From: Taxillus chinensis
Taxonomy: Eukaryota > Streptophyta > Magnoliopsida > Santalales > Loranthaceae
DNA length: 64,000 nt
NCBI GenBank assembly: GCA_023512835.1
Contig: CM042090.1
Span: 54,609,365-54,673,364, forward strand
Direction of reading: 5' to 3'
Shown: piece after piece, positions 1 through 10,800 of the stretch
Layout: each line of letters begins with the position of its first letter
How positions within the stretch are numbered: the first letter of the stretch is position 1
The notes under the pieces: generated by a model
Told to the model about the DNA's origin: nothing
Databases searched by the model: none
The model's input: the letters and a program-made list of their open reading frames with translations, nothing else
Program-made: the position numbers and the translations under genes

Positions 1-1360
1 TATTATTGTCTTTGAAGTAATTACAGTTAAGCTCAATGTGTTTCGTCCGATCATGCTAGACTGGATTATTAACAATTTCAATAGCAGCAGTATTGTCACA
101 AAAAAGCATAATAGGCTTTTTGGGTTCATAACCAAGATCATGCGGAAGAATACGTAATCATGTAAGCTTTTTAGTGGCATGATAAAGGGTTCGATATTCT
201 GCTTCGGCACTGAATAACAAAACGACATTCTATTTTTTGATTCTCCAAGTCACCAAATTACCAACAAACAACATGTATCTAGAAGTAGACTTTCTGTCCA
301 ATTTGAACCCAGCAAAGTCTGAATCCATATAGCCTATAATGTCGAGGTGTCCATGCTTAGAAAAGAGAATACTTTTTCTTGGAGAAGACTTCAAATATGT
401 AAGAATACGGTTCACAGCGTCCATGTGTCGATCACTCGAATTATGCATGAATTGACTAACAACACTGACTGTATACAAAATATTAGTTCTAGTATTAGTC
501 AGATAGATTAATTTCCCTACCAACTTTTGATCTCTCCTTATTTGTTGGAACTTGATCAGTATAGATGGATTGATTATGATTCACCTCAATAGGAGTGTTA
601 GCCAGTGCACAAGCCGAATTCCCAGTTCCAACAAGGAGGTCCAAAACATATTTCCATTGAGATAGAAAGATTCCTTACTTGGAACAGGATACTTCTGTTA
701 AGAAGGTAACTATTCATTTGATAATACATGATTCTCACGACCCTTACATATAGCATCTCATACTCCAAATATGGTAGCACTTTAATGTGTACGTTACAAC
801 AACTTCAATTCCAAAGAAGTACTTTAGACTCCCAAATCTTTCATCTCAAATTCTATCGTTAAATAACAATGAAGTTTTCCTACCTCTGTTGATTATTGCC
901 ACAATCATGTCATCAACATAAACGAAAAACAAAGTAATATCATCACTACTCCGTTTACAGAAAAGAGTATGGTCAGCCAAAGCTTATTTGAAACTATATG
1001 CCTGCATTGAGTGGCTTAATCGACCAAACCAGGCTCTAGGGGACTGCTTCAAACCATATAATATCTTTTTCAACTTACATACCTTTGCTTCTGTTGGTGT
1101 AAAACCAAGGGGAGAATCCATATACACCTCTTCCATCAAATTACTAGGAAGAAAGACATTCTTAACATCAAATTGACGTAATGACCAATCAAGGTTGGCT
1201 GCAAGAGAAATAATAACTATGACTATACACATTTTAGCCACATGAGCAAATGTGTCTTGATAGCCTATGCCATATATTTATGCCATATGTCTGAGTGTAT
1301 CCTTTGGCAACTAATCTGGCTTTATACCATTCAGCCATCTCGTTTGACTTATACTTCATA
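1..1360 (-). pseudogene. Ty1/copia pol remnant: reverse transcriptase and RNase H
   Basis: Reading the minus strand from 1360 down, the RT starts with a [16 protein letters not shown] segment, continues through SLAANLDWSLRQFDVKN and LYGLKQSPRAW (984-1241), and has the active-site box YVDDM near 920. RNase H follows: VGKLIYLTNTRTNILY and DSDFAGFKLDRKSTS (230-523), then the RTKHIEL box at the window edge, so the domain continues to the left. Frames are broken between 523 and 980 and near 1255, so no enzyme can be made. It belongs to the minus-strand element whose integrase and protease lie at 1746-3650 and whose 5' LTR is at about 4420-4642. It is separated from that part by a nested gypsy fragment. 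Seen: motifs and order. Known: RT-RNase H order is diagnostic of copia pol. Degeneration points to an old insertion. Confidence 0.9.
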
Positions 1361-1745
1361 ATAATATTAAACTCAAAGTATTAAGATAATCATAATAATA
1401 ATGACATGGCAATAGACTCAAAATATTAAAATAATAATAATAATAATAATAACTCAAAACGCTCATGCTACCGAATAAGTATCCCTCACTCTATTCAGAA
1501 GCTAACAGGTACGGGTCTTTACATCCTCCCCACCTTAGAACTTTTTGTCCCCGAAAAGATAAGTCATTCTCAATAAAATAATACTCCCCAGGTTAAAATA
1601 ATTAGGCACAACCTAGCTACAAGTAGCATAATAAACAAAACTACACTCATGAACAAAATAACCAACAACTCATCAAATCACACGCAACCAAGAATATCAA
1701 CAACTATAAGCATAATAAACAAAAACAACAAGGGCATTCATTTCC
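1361..1745 (-). mobile_element. Nested 3'-end fragment of a Ty3/gypsy element
   Basis: On the minus strand a polypurine tract GGTGGGGAGGA (1524-1534) is followed by an LTR start TGTAAAGACCCGTACC (1508-1523). This is the same arrangement as the 3' LTR start of the full gypsy element at 27829-27842. The fragment splits the copia RT coding sequence. Its left part is AT-rich with an AAT-type microsatellite at about 1425-1450. Both outer ends are approximate. Confidence 0.6.
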
Positions 1746-3650
1746 TCTATCACAACAGACTTCTATTTTAGGTCACAGAGAGCTTCCTGAAAATGAGTAG
1801 GAATAGTCACAGAAGATAACTAAAGAGCAAAAGACATGTGAGATTTGGACAAACGGTGATAAGAAACAAAGTCAGAAATAAAATAGGCAACATTAGAAGT
1901 TAATTTTAAAAATCTCAATCTATCTGATTCTTTACGGTCACGAAGAAGATACCTTTGGCTTGCAGGATTGTTTAAACCTTTAGGGTCAAAAAATAAGACA
2001 TCATTTGAATTTGAAACTATAGATAAAAGTTAAGTAATTCAGTGGGAATTTATGCTGCATAATTAATCCCAGAAGAATCTTCTGATGGCATGATAATGTC
2101 ATTGAAAAGAGGATCAAACTTGAGAGTAACATCTCGTCCGGTATAATATTTCTCAAACATTCAAGCTGGCCTCTCATTGTTACTTGATTCAATTTCTACC
2201 GGATTAGGAGAAGACTCCTCCTCACCTAAACTAGGAGCTAAGGACTCTCCCTTACTACTTATTAGTAGAATCCTCCTCTCCTAAAATTGGTACCTTCTTT
2301 TCGAACCATAATTGTTCCTCTTCCTTACTACGAAGCTCTCCCTGAAGAGGGACAACGGAGATATCGCTAGAAAAATAAAATACCTGTTCACAATATTGAA
2401 TATCCATAGACACAATATTTTCCCGTAGGAAAATAAAAACATTTATAGCCCTTATCTCGGTGGAGTTAGTGCACATGAACAAAGCACACACAACCAAAAA
2501 CTTTAAGGCAAATATTAAGAGCTAAAGGGATGTTATGAAAGCAAGACAATACCCTCAAAGGGGTTTGATAATCAATGAGACGAGCAGGCATTCGATTGAT
2601 AAGATAAACAACAGTCATGACAATATCTGCTCAAAAACATTTAAAAACTTTCATAGTAAAGCATAAAGCTCGAGCTACCTCAAGGAAAAGTCGATTTTTA
2701 CGTTCTGCTACACTATTTTGTTAAGGGGTGTGGACACATGTGGTTTGATGAAGGATACCATCTCATTTAAAGAAGTCAGCCAAAGGTTAATTTACAAACT
2801 CATGACCATTGTCAGAATGAAACACCTAAACTAGAGTATGAAACTGGGTAACAATCATTTGATAGAATTGAGAAATGACGTGAACAACATCACTTTTAGA
2901 TTTCAGCAAATATATTCAGCTTACCCTACTACAATCATCAATAAAAGACACAAAATATCTATGTCCTGAAGCAAAAAGGAGTAGAAAAAGAACCCCAAAT
3001 ATCAGAGTGGACACAAGAGAAAGGAATAAGACTTCTATTGACACTAATTTTAAATGGAACACAATAATTTTTAGCATAAATACATTATTCACATTTTAAA
3101 CTAGAGATAAAGATATTTTTAAATAATGAAGAAAATAATCGTTCTAGATTAACAAAAGAAGAATGCCCTAAACGATAATGCCATAAAAGTTTTTTTGTTT
3201 TTTGTAATCAAGTGTCTCATGCCTTACTTGGAATCCCTGATTAGGCGCAGAGGTTAATGTTCTTGATTCTTTCCAATAGTACAAACCTCCTCTCTCTCTA
3301 CCAATGCCAATCATCTTCTTCGTGAGATTGTCCTGAAACACATAGTGACTAGAATAAAAGGTTACAAAACAATTAAAATGTTTGATAATTTGGCTAATGA
3401 AAAGAAAGTTATTAGAAAGATTATGAGCAAATAAAACAGATGACAAAGACAGTGTAGGTGAAAAGGAGACACTCCCAGCCCCAGTAATTGGCATGGGAGT
3501 TCCATTAGCAACAATGCAGATTTAACCGCCGAGAATGCGAAAGAAGTAATTAGAGAGAAATTACTAATCATATGATCATTAGCTCCAAAATCAATAACCC
3601 AAGGATTGCCAGTAGAGAAAAGTAAAACAGATTGAGAGACACCCTCCTAG
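1746..3650 (-). pseudogene. Ty1/copia pol remnant: protease, GAG-pre-integrase and integrase
   Basis: From 3610 down the minus strand reads WVIDFGANDHMI, a copia aspartic protease site with the usual DSG changed to DFG. Then comes a pre-integrase segment ending TKKMIGIGRERGGLYY (3168-3494). The integrase core shows FIDDCSR (about 2930), HSDNGHEF (about 2810) and HTPQQNSVAERKNR (about 2710), which supply the D, D and E of the triad. INRMPARLIDYQTPLRVL follows near 2580. Stops and frameshifts are frequent. Domain order PR-IN-RT-RH, with RT at lower coordinates, makes this the same copia element as 1-1360. Confidence 0.88.
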
Positions 3651-4419
3651 AATACGCGAGTCACATGAGAAGCAGAGGATACAACCATTATATCTGTTAA
3701 TTTCGCCACACAGGTGAATGTCGACCTAAGATGTGGACACGTGTCACTGTGAACACCAGAAGCCAAAACGCATGCTTGCTGACCACAAAAGCCAAATAAC
3801 ACCAACGTTGGGTCTGGTGACAACAGGTGGCAGCACGAGGCAACAGGCTGCAATAGGAGCGTCCGGTGACAACAGGCGACAAAAATGGCAAAGTCCGGCG
3901 ATGGCGACGATGTTCAGCGACAGCGACGATGGCGGCAATGGCTGACAGAGACAGCACAAGTAGTGAGACGTGCACGCGACTGCTGCCTTTGTCGATGGGG
4001 CGTCAATTGGTGATGTAGGACAATGCCAACAACAACAAATGATGGCGTCAAAGGCGACGACGGACAATGGCGTTGAAGGCGACGACGGATGATGGCATCA
4101 AAGGCGACGACAGACGATGGCATCGAAGGCGGCAACGGATGATAGCGTTGAAGGTGGCAACGGACAATGGTGTCCATGACGGACAATGATGACAAAGCTC
4201 GACCCGATAGATGGCAACGAAGACACTTCACTTGAGCAGTAACGACAGCGCAACAGGCGGCAACGACACAATAGGCGGTGACAGCGCGTCAGGCAAAGGC
4301 TAGCTAGAAAAGAAAGTAGTGTCCACACAAGGAAGAGCTAAGGCTCTTGAAGTGGTGACAGCGGCAGCTTCTAATTAGGGTTAGGCTAGGGCAAATGAAT
4401 TTTTTTTTTCTCTGATACC
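3651..4419 (-). other. 5' internal region of the copia remnant, no recognisable gag, with a 25-bp minisatellite
   Basis: Between the protease remnant and the primer site a copia element should carry roughly 1 kb of gag. I see no zinc knuckle or UBN2-type gag in any frame. Instead 3880-4330 is GC-rich, and 4041-4170 is a tandem array of a degenerate 25-bp unit with core GGCGACGACGGA in about five copies. Overlapping small ORFs here are Arg/Cys/Ser-rich by composition and not conserved-looking. The region ends in a T-run and TCTCTGATACCA (4410-4421), the reverse complement of a TGGTATCAGAGA primer-binding site. Confidence 0.55.
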
Positions 4420-4421
4420 AA

Positions 4422-4642
4422 GTAGAGAAATAGAGGAATGAATTGATATCAAGTAGAGAAATAAAGGAATGAATGATTTTCCTTAATAATAATATTGAAG
4501 ATCACAACCTCATTATATACAACTCCCTCATAGCCTAATTTAGGAATAAAATCTAAGAATAGCAACAACGCTAATTACATCAATCAAATATTCTAATCTA
4601 ATTATACAATCGATCAAATCAAATATAATTATTTGACAACTC
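4422..4642 (-). repeat. Short copia 5' LTR
   Basis: It sits immediately beyond the primer-binding site at 4412-4421. Read on the minus strand it starts TGTCAAATAATTATATTTG (ending at plus 4642) and runs about 220 bp to the primer site. AT-rich with an internal near-duplication of a CAAGTAGAGAAAT motif. The outer boundary is inferred from the TG start. The matching 3' LTR must lie left of the window, so no TSD can be checked. It lies in the last visible intron of the choline kinase gene. Confidence 0.55.
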
Positions 4643-4762
4643 ATTCCAATTAAATATTTTAAAGATAAAACAAAATAGTGAAACACGAGAGAGTCGAGCT
4701 CACTTCGCATGTCAACAAAAAGCTCTACAGTTGTTACTAGAGAGAGAGAGAGGGAGACATAC

Positions 4763-4863
4763 CGATATTATTCCCCATAAGCCCCAAAGCAGATGGCTTG
4801 CTAAACTATATTTCTCAACTTGCTGAAGTAGACGTTCCACTTCAAGGTCACTAGGTTGATCAT
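4763..4863 (-). CDS. CK: Choline kinase coding exon 6
   Basis: 101 nt between a GGTGCAG acceptor and GTATGT donor: [19 protein letters not shown], then [15 protein letters not shown]. The following intron starts with a CT-rich tract. The copia LTR begins about 120 bp into that intron. Confidence 0.87.
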
Positions 4864-7800
4864 CTGCACCAAGATCAAATAATTTTAGAGAATGTTTAAA
4901 ACATAGTTACCTACCCACCTCATTAAGATTGAGTTACATATTTCAACATAGTCCGATTTCTAATTTAATGAATGCTTGGCATATATGAATTTGTACAGTC
5001 TTTTAACTGAAAAAAGCAAATCTTTGTATGTAAGCACAGCCAATGGGTCAAGGTCATGTGACATGCTGGGTATTATTAGAATCCCCATTACAGTTACATG
5101 TTTAATTACTATTTTCAAGAGAAAAGAGTCCAACTAGAAATATTTAAGTCATTTTTATAGAATAACCTTTGATCTGCTGCTTTCTACCACTAATTGCACA
5201 AAAACAAACACAATTCTACAAGTGAGATTTAAGAATGATAAATCGAAATCAGGCTAGTAAATTAATTGCTACCTGTATGACTCATATATGCACGCAAAAA
5301 ACTTTGGCGCACTTCCAAACCTGTTCAAAAGTTGCAGGAAAAGACTGAACTTCATTAAATCTATTGCAGAATCAAAGGCTTATGCTACAGACTGAATGTC
5401 ATTTATACTAGAAGATACTTTATCAACAGGAGACTGAAAGAAATGGAGATTGTGTGACATACTGGGATATTTACTGCTATCCATAACATGAGGTGTTTCT
5501 GTGTGATAATTAGCTGCCCATTCGCAGAAGTGATTCGCTATATCATATGCAATAGGATTGTAACTTGCATACTCGAAGTCCTGTTAAGAAAGGCAGAATT
5601 TAGAGAGAGAAGAAAAAAGAAAAAAAAAATCTAGCCGACATTGGCCCAGTTTGGTAATTCTTTATAAGCAGTAAAATATATTTATTAACTATAAAAAGTG
5701 CTTCTGAAAAATGTTTTTGCTTTTTTTTACAAAAAACAAAAGCAATTTTAGGTGTGCTTTTAGAAGTTGCTTTTTCAGGAAACAGTTTTTAAATTTTAAA
5801 AATACCATTTTAACCCCACCTCATCATCTCTATTCGCTCGGTGGCCGTTTTAAGAAGAGTAAATTATGCCAGTGGTTCATTTTCACTCGATGGCACTGAC
5901 AGGAGGATCTCTGGTGGTGGTTTGGAAGCATCAAGTCAAGCTCTAGCAAGCACGGAGCTGCACCATCGCTGTAATTTCCGATGGAGATAGAAGGAAACGA
6001 AGATGACTTTAATTTTGACGTGACGTTGATAGCCCAATTGAATTGGATTATACGTACAGACATAAATATGTCAGATTTGTTTAATTTTTAACTAGTTACA
6101 ATTTTCAGTACTATATATTCAAAGATGGCTTTAAGAAGTGTTTTAATAAAAAAAATTTCAAATTCTTTTTGACGAGTTACAATTCCCCTCTCTTTTCCTC
6201 CTTTGAATTTGTCTTTTAAGGATATTTTTGTCTTCTTAAACATTCATAGCAATTTTATTTTTAATTACCAAACACATATTATATGCTTTTAGAATTTACA
6301 GGACTTTTAAAATCATAGTTTACCAAATACTTACCTGTTTATTTTTACAGTAACTTTTTTTTCAGCTTAGCTAAAAACAACTTCTAGTAAAAGTACAGCA
6401 TTACCAAACTAGACCATTATCCATAGCAAATTTCAAACATGGCATGTAAGTTATCATATCGTTCACTTCATGACTAGCCCTATGCCTTCATAAACCATTA
6501 TTAATAGCAGTATATATTGATTTTGTTTCTGTATTTTTTCGAAGGATGTCAGGCTCAACGAAGTGGATACTTCTTTCAAGCAAGCGCAGACATCTGCATC
6601 CAGCATGAAAGCTTCTAAACACCTAACAAGTTGATATTTCACCATTTCATTGTTTGTGGCAACAATAATTGTGAACTCCTAGATTTCAATGTATCTCAAA
6701 GTATCAAATGTGTTTTCAATATCCAACATAAAATTCAATGGAGAAATTGCAAAAGTAATCTTAGGATTAACACATTGACACACCTTGGACAATGTCAAGA
6801 ATTAAAGAATAGGTAGAAGGGTAATGCTTTCCAGTTTTAGACTAGAAACTATGTCACAAATTGGTTTTTTCCACAAAAATTTTATACAATTGGCTGGAAA
6901 GGTTTTTTCTACATCACAACACAAACCGGAAACACATCATGTGCGTTCCCCATCCCCCTCCCTTCAAGTTTCACATTTCATATACTGCTCACTCTATCTC
7001 TTTATACAGGAGATTACTTTATCCTCATACGGTATATTATGTAGTTTTATAATTACTATACTGCAAACACCCAACACAACACACCGTAGAAGAACCAAGA
7101 GCAGGAGAATATAAGGTTCTTTTGACCGTAAGCATCAAAAGCCACTACCAGAATGTCTACAATAAACTAGAGAGTACACTAGAGATAAAAAGTAAGCCTA
7201 AAGATATTTAAAAAAAACGTAGGCAATAGAAAAATTACACCCTATTCACGGCATGGGAATTAATTGAAATCACTGATTTTTAATTGATTTGTCATCCACA
7301 TTCCATAGCTAAGCTAAAAGGTATACAACAAGAATAACAGTTAGAATATTATCTAAGGTAAACATTGAATTTAATCACAAATATATAACATGTGATTTAA
7401 AATTAAAGTCAAATCAATAGGATATGGTCATACTTTTCTTATAAAAGATAAGAGATAACATTGAGTGATGTAAACCAGAGTTAATGTGATGATGAACTTA
7501 CTATAATGGTCATAGACCTAGTCTCTTCATCCATCATTATATTACCATATTGCAAATCATTGTGGCAAAATGCTATACATTGATGATCCCCTGAAAGTTC
7601 CTTTTCCAATATAGAAATGTCCTCCTCAATGGCATCTAAACACAAGGCCATAGCTTCTTCCAAGGACGACATACTTTTGGCAACAGCAAGCCATTTTCTG
7701 AAGCATAAACAAAACATTATTGCACAACAGACATTTATGGTAAAACTTTTTAAAAAATTGAATGAACAAACTTAACTGCAGTTCGGGTAGTAATAAAAAT

Positions 7801-10800
7801 AGTTTGGCTACATGAAAAGATAGAAGGAAAGGAAGTTACCGCATTCGATCCCAGAGAAGGACATTCTTTGGACCTGGCACATTAAGACAATGGAACTCCT
7901 TCAATTTGACTGCTATAAGTGTGGATACATCTGGATTGCACATGTCAGTTGCAGATAACGTCTGAAATGGTCATAAGGAACTAACACGTAAGATATTATT
8001 TGTTTGAAACAAAAATCCAGCATAAAGTGAAAATAAAGAAACTCTATCTGTAATCATATACACATTTTAATCATCACTTATTTCTAATATCCACTTCATT
8101 CAAGTCTTATTCACCAAACAAACACATTTTTGGACTAAATTGTATACACGCTAACCACAATCCAGAGAATACCAGCATATCAACAATTATTTACAAAATG
8201 AAACATAAATATTCTTACAAATGAATGTAATAATTAAAAATTGGTCTATCATAACATTAAAAGAAACAAGTGTTAGAAATATTAGTCAATACATCCTAAT
8301 ACCTCAAAGTGTAGATACAATTAAAGTTGATAAATAAAACGGTTTTACTTTTCTACGGCAGCTATAAAATTTTAATTTTGCAGTCATGCCCTCAAACTAT
8401 GTCTGTTGAGATTAAAAAATTTTAATCTGAACGGCCATCCTTTCTTTTAGTCGCGCTATCTCTCTTGTATTTGGAATAATGCCTCATTTGGATACATGAC
8501 CCGTGAGGTAAGATGGTAAGTAGCCTATAATTGAAGTAAATATCCCATATTTGAGTTTAGGGATATCATTTTAATGATGTGGTTGAAAACGAAGCTATTT
8601 TAATTATAATTGAGGTTTATTTGGAGTCTAAATTATCCAAGAATATTATAGTAATATATACTGACAAATTAAATAATTAATTAGTCAATTCAGCTGTTTT
8701 ATAATTTAATATTATTAATATTAAAAGAAAATTCAAGATTTAATTAACTAAGAGATTTTTGGTACTTCTCTTGGTTTAAAAAGGATTGCTTGGTGAACAA
8801 AAAAGCAAAGGTATAATGGGATTATTGATAAAAGAGATTACTTAATGAGCAAGAAATTAATATTATAATAAAATAAGATGGGATTAGGACTCTAGAAGAG
8901 GGAGAGATTGTTTATATAAATAGGAATGCCGTCCTAGGATGTAGGTTGACCATCCTTCACGTTGGGAGAGCCCTAGCTATCCTAGGAGGAAAGAGAGAGA
9001 AAAGCCAAAGCTTAGAAATTTAAGTTGTTCTTGAGCGTTCTAACAAGATGTAACCAGTTCCTACGTGTTCGAGGTAGGTGGTTCTATCCTTCTATATCTC
9101 TATTAAGGTTTAGCTTAATCTATAATAGATTCAACTAGGGGTTGAACATAAAACAAACAAATTGTGCATGTAACTAAGATAGGAGATCTAGACAACGGTG
9201 TTTGACTTTCAAAGGTGATGTTAAGGACTAGGAATTGAGGGTTAGAGATAGTTTGGTTAAGCTTGAGCATAGCAGGAGGTAAGGCGTGTTATGGCGGCGT
9301 AGCCAGGGTGTGCACGTGTTGATGGGTGCCACGTGCAAGGGTGTGCACGTGGTGAGGAGTGCCACATGCAGGGGTGTGCACGTGGCGGTGCATGGCATGT
9401 GCACGTGTCGAGGGGCACCAGGTGCGCTGCCACATGCAGGAGTGTTTTGCCCAATATGGCTGCTTTTTTTAGGTCTTTTGTATTGATTATGATAATTTGG
9501 GATTTCTTAGTTTGATATATTGGACTTGTATGCTGATATGATAATGTTTATGGTATGAAGACTATGGACTTGTAATGTTGATATTGTTAATGTGTATTCT
9601 TATTATAGAAAACACTATATTTGTTGTGATGAGGTCCGATAAAGAACGGTAGTCTAGTAAAGGATAGAGGCCCGGTCAAGAGCGAAAGAGTATGATGGAT
9701 CCAGTCAAGGACATCAGTGCAGTAAAATACAATGAGCACGATAAAGTGCGAATATGAATTGTTCTAATATGTTCTATGAGGTGTTATGTGTTAGTATAAT
9801 GTGTTATAATATAAACTATGTTGTGATGATGATATGAGTTTGTAATGTGATATAATTTATGATATTGTGATGGGACGTAAGGTATGAAGTGATTATGATA
9901 TGATTTATGATTGTATATGTTAACTATTTGCTGGGCATGAGTAGGTCACTACACTCGCACATATGCACTTTGCGTAGAGTACTGGATAAGGTTAACTTCA
10001 GAGGGGGATGTGAATTGATAACCATCTATTGAGCTTTTAAGCTCACACCTACGTTGTTAATCCTTTTGGAGTACTAAAGGATGTTAAAAAAATTCTGAAA
10101 GATCAGCTGACCTTTACTTTTATTGTGATTTCCTTTATGTGTTGTAAAGAACATGTGTTGTATTGATTTGTTTTTGATTTCCCAAACGTGAATTCGTGAA
10201 CCTTGTAAATAGATATTTAATAGTGATGCATATATAAATAATAATTTGATTTGTTTTACATATCCCGTGGTTATTTGACGTTATTAGGATTGTACAGTTA
10301 TACCCCTTTTGTGTGACTGTACTAGGTAATTTGAGACAGCACCCGCTTCGTAGTCTTTATTAGGTACTAATTACCAACTCCTTGACCCTTTGAGTGCAAG
10401 CATGGGGCAATTACGTGCCTAGAATCTGATTGCTGAATTTGGAGACGTGACAGCTTCAACATTCAATTCAAACATCTTCGCTCAACTTGTGGTTTAGACT
10501 TTTAATTAGCAAAATTTACAGTTTTATGTGTATGAACTTGCAATTTTAGTTTGGCTTATGAACTTGCAATTTTAGTTTGACTCGTGAACTTGCGATCTTG
10601 GCACTCAACAAACTTTCGATTTAAACCCGTAACTCCCAACTAATGGTTTAAAGGTTGAATCTTTTGCAACTTTTGGGCCAGGGAAGCACCAACTTACTAT
10701 TTAATATAAAAGGAGGTCATCCTACAGTTTTAACTTGGCAACTTCAACGTTTGGTATGGAAAATGCTACAAAGTGGTAGTTTAAAATTGTAAGTTCATGC

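Noticed and set aside
3697..4328. Overlapping Cys/Arg-rich minus-strand ORFs
   Set aside because: Produced by GC-rich tandem repeats; all frames are open and none shows a known domain.
9286..9515. Cys/His-rich ORFs on both strands
   Set aside because: Translations of the 33-bp minisatellite.
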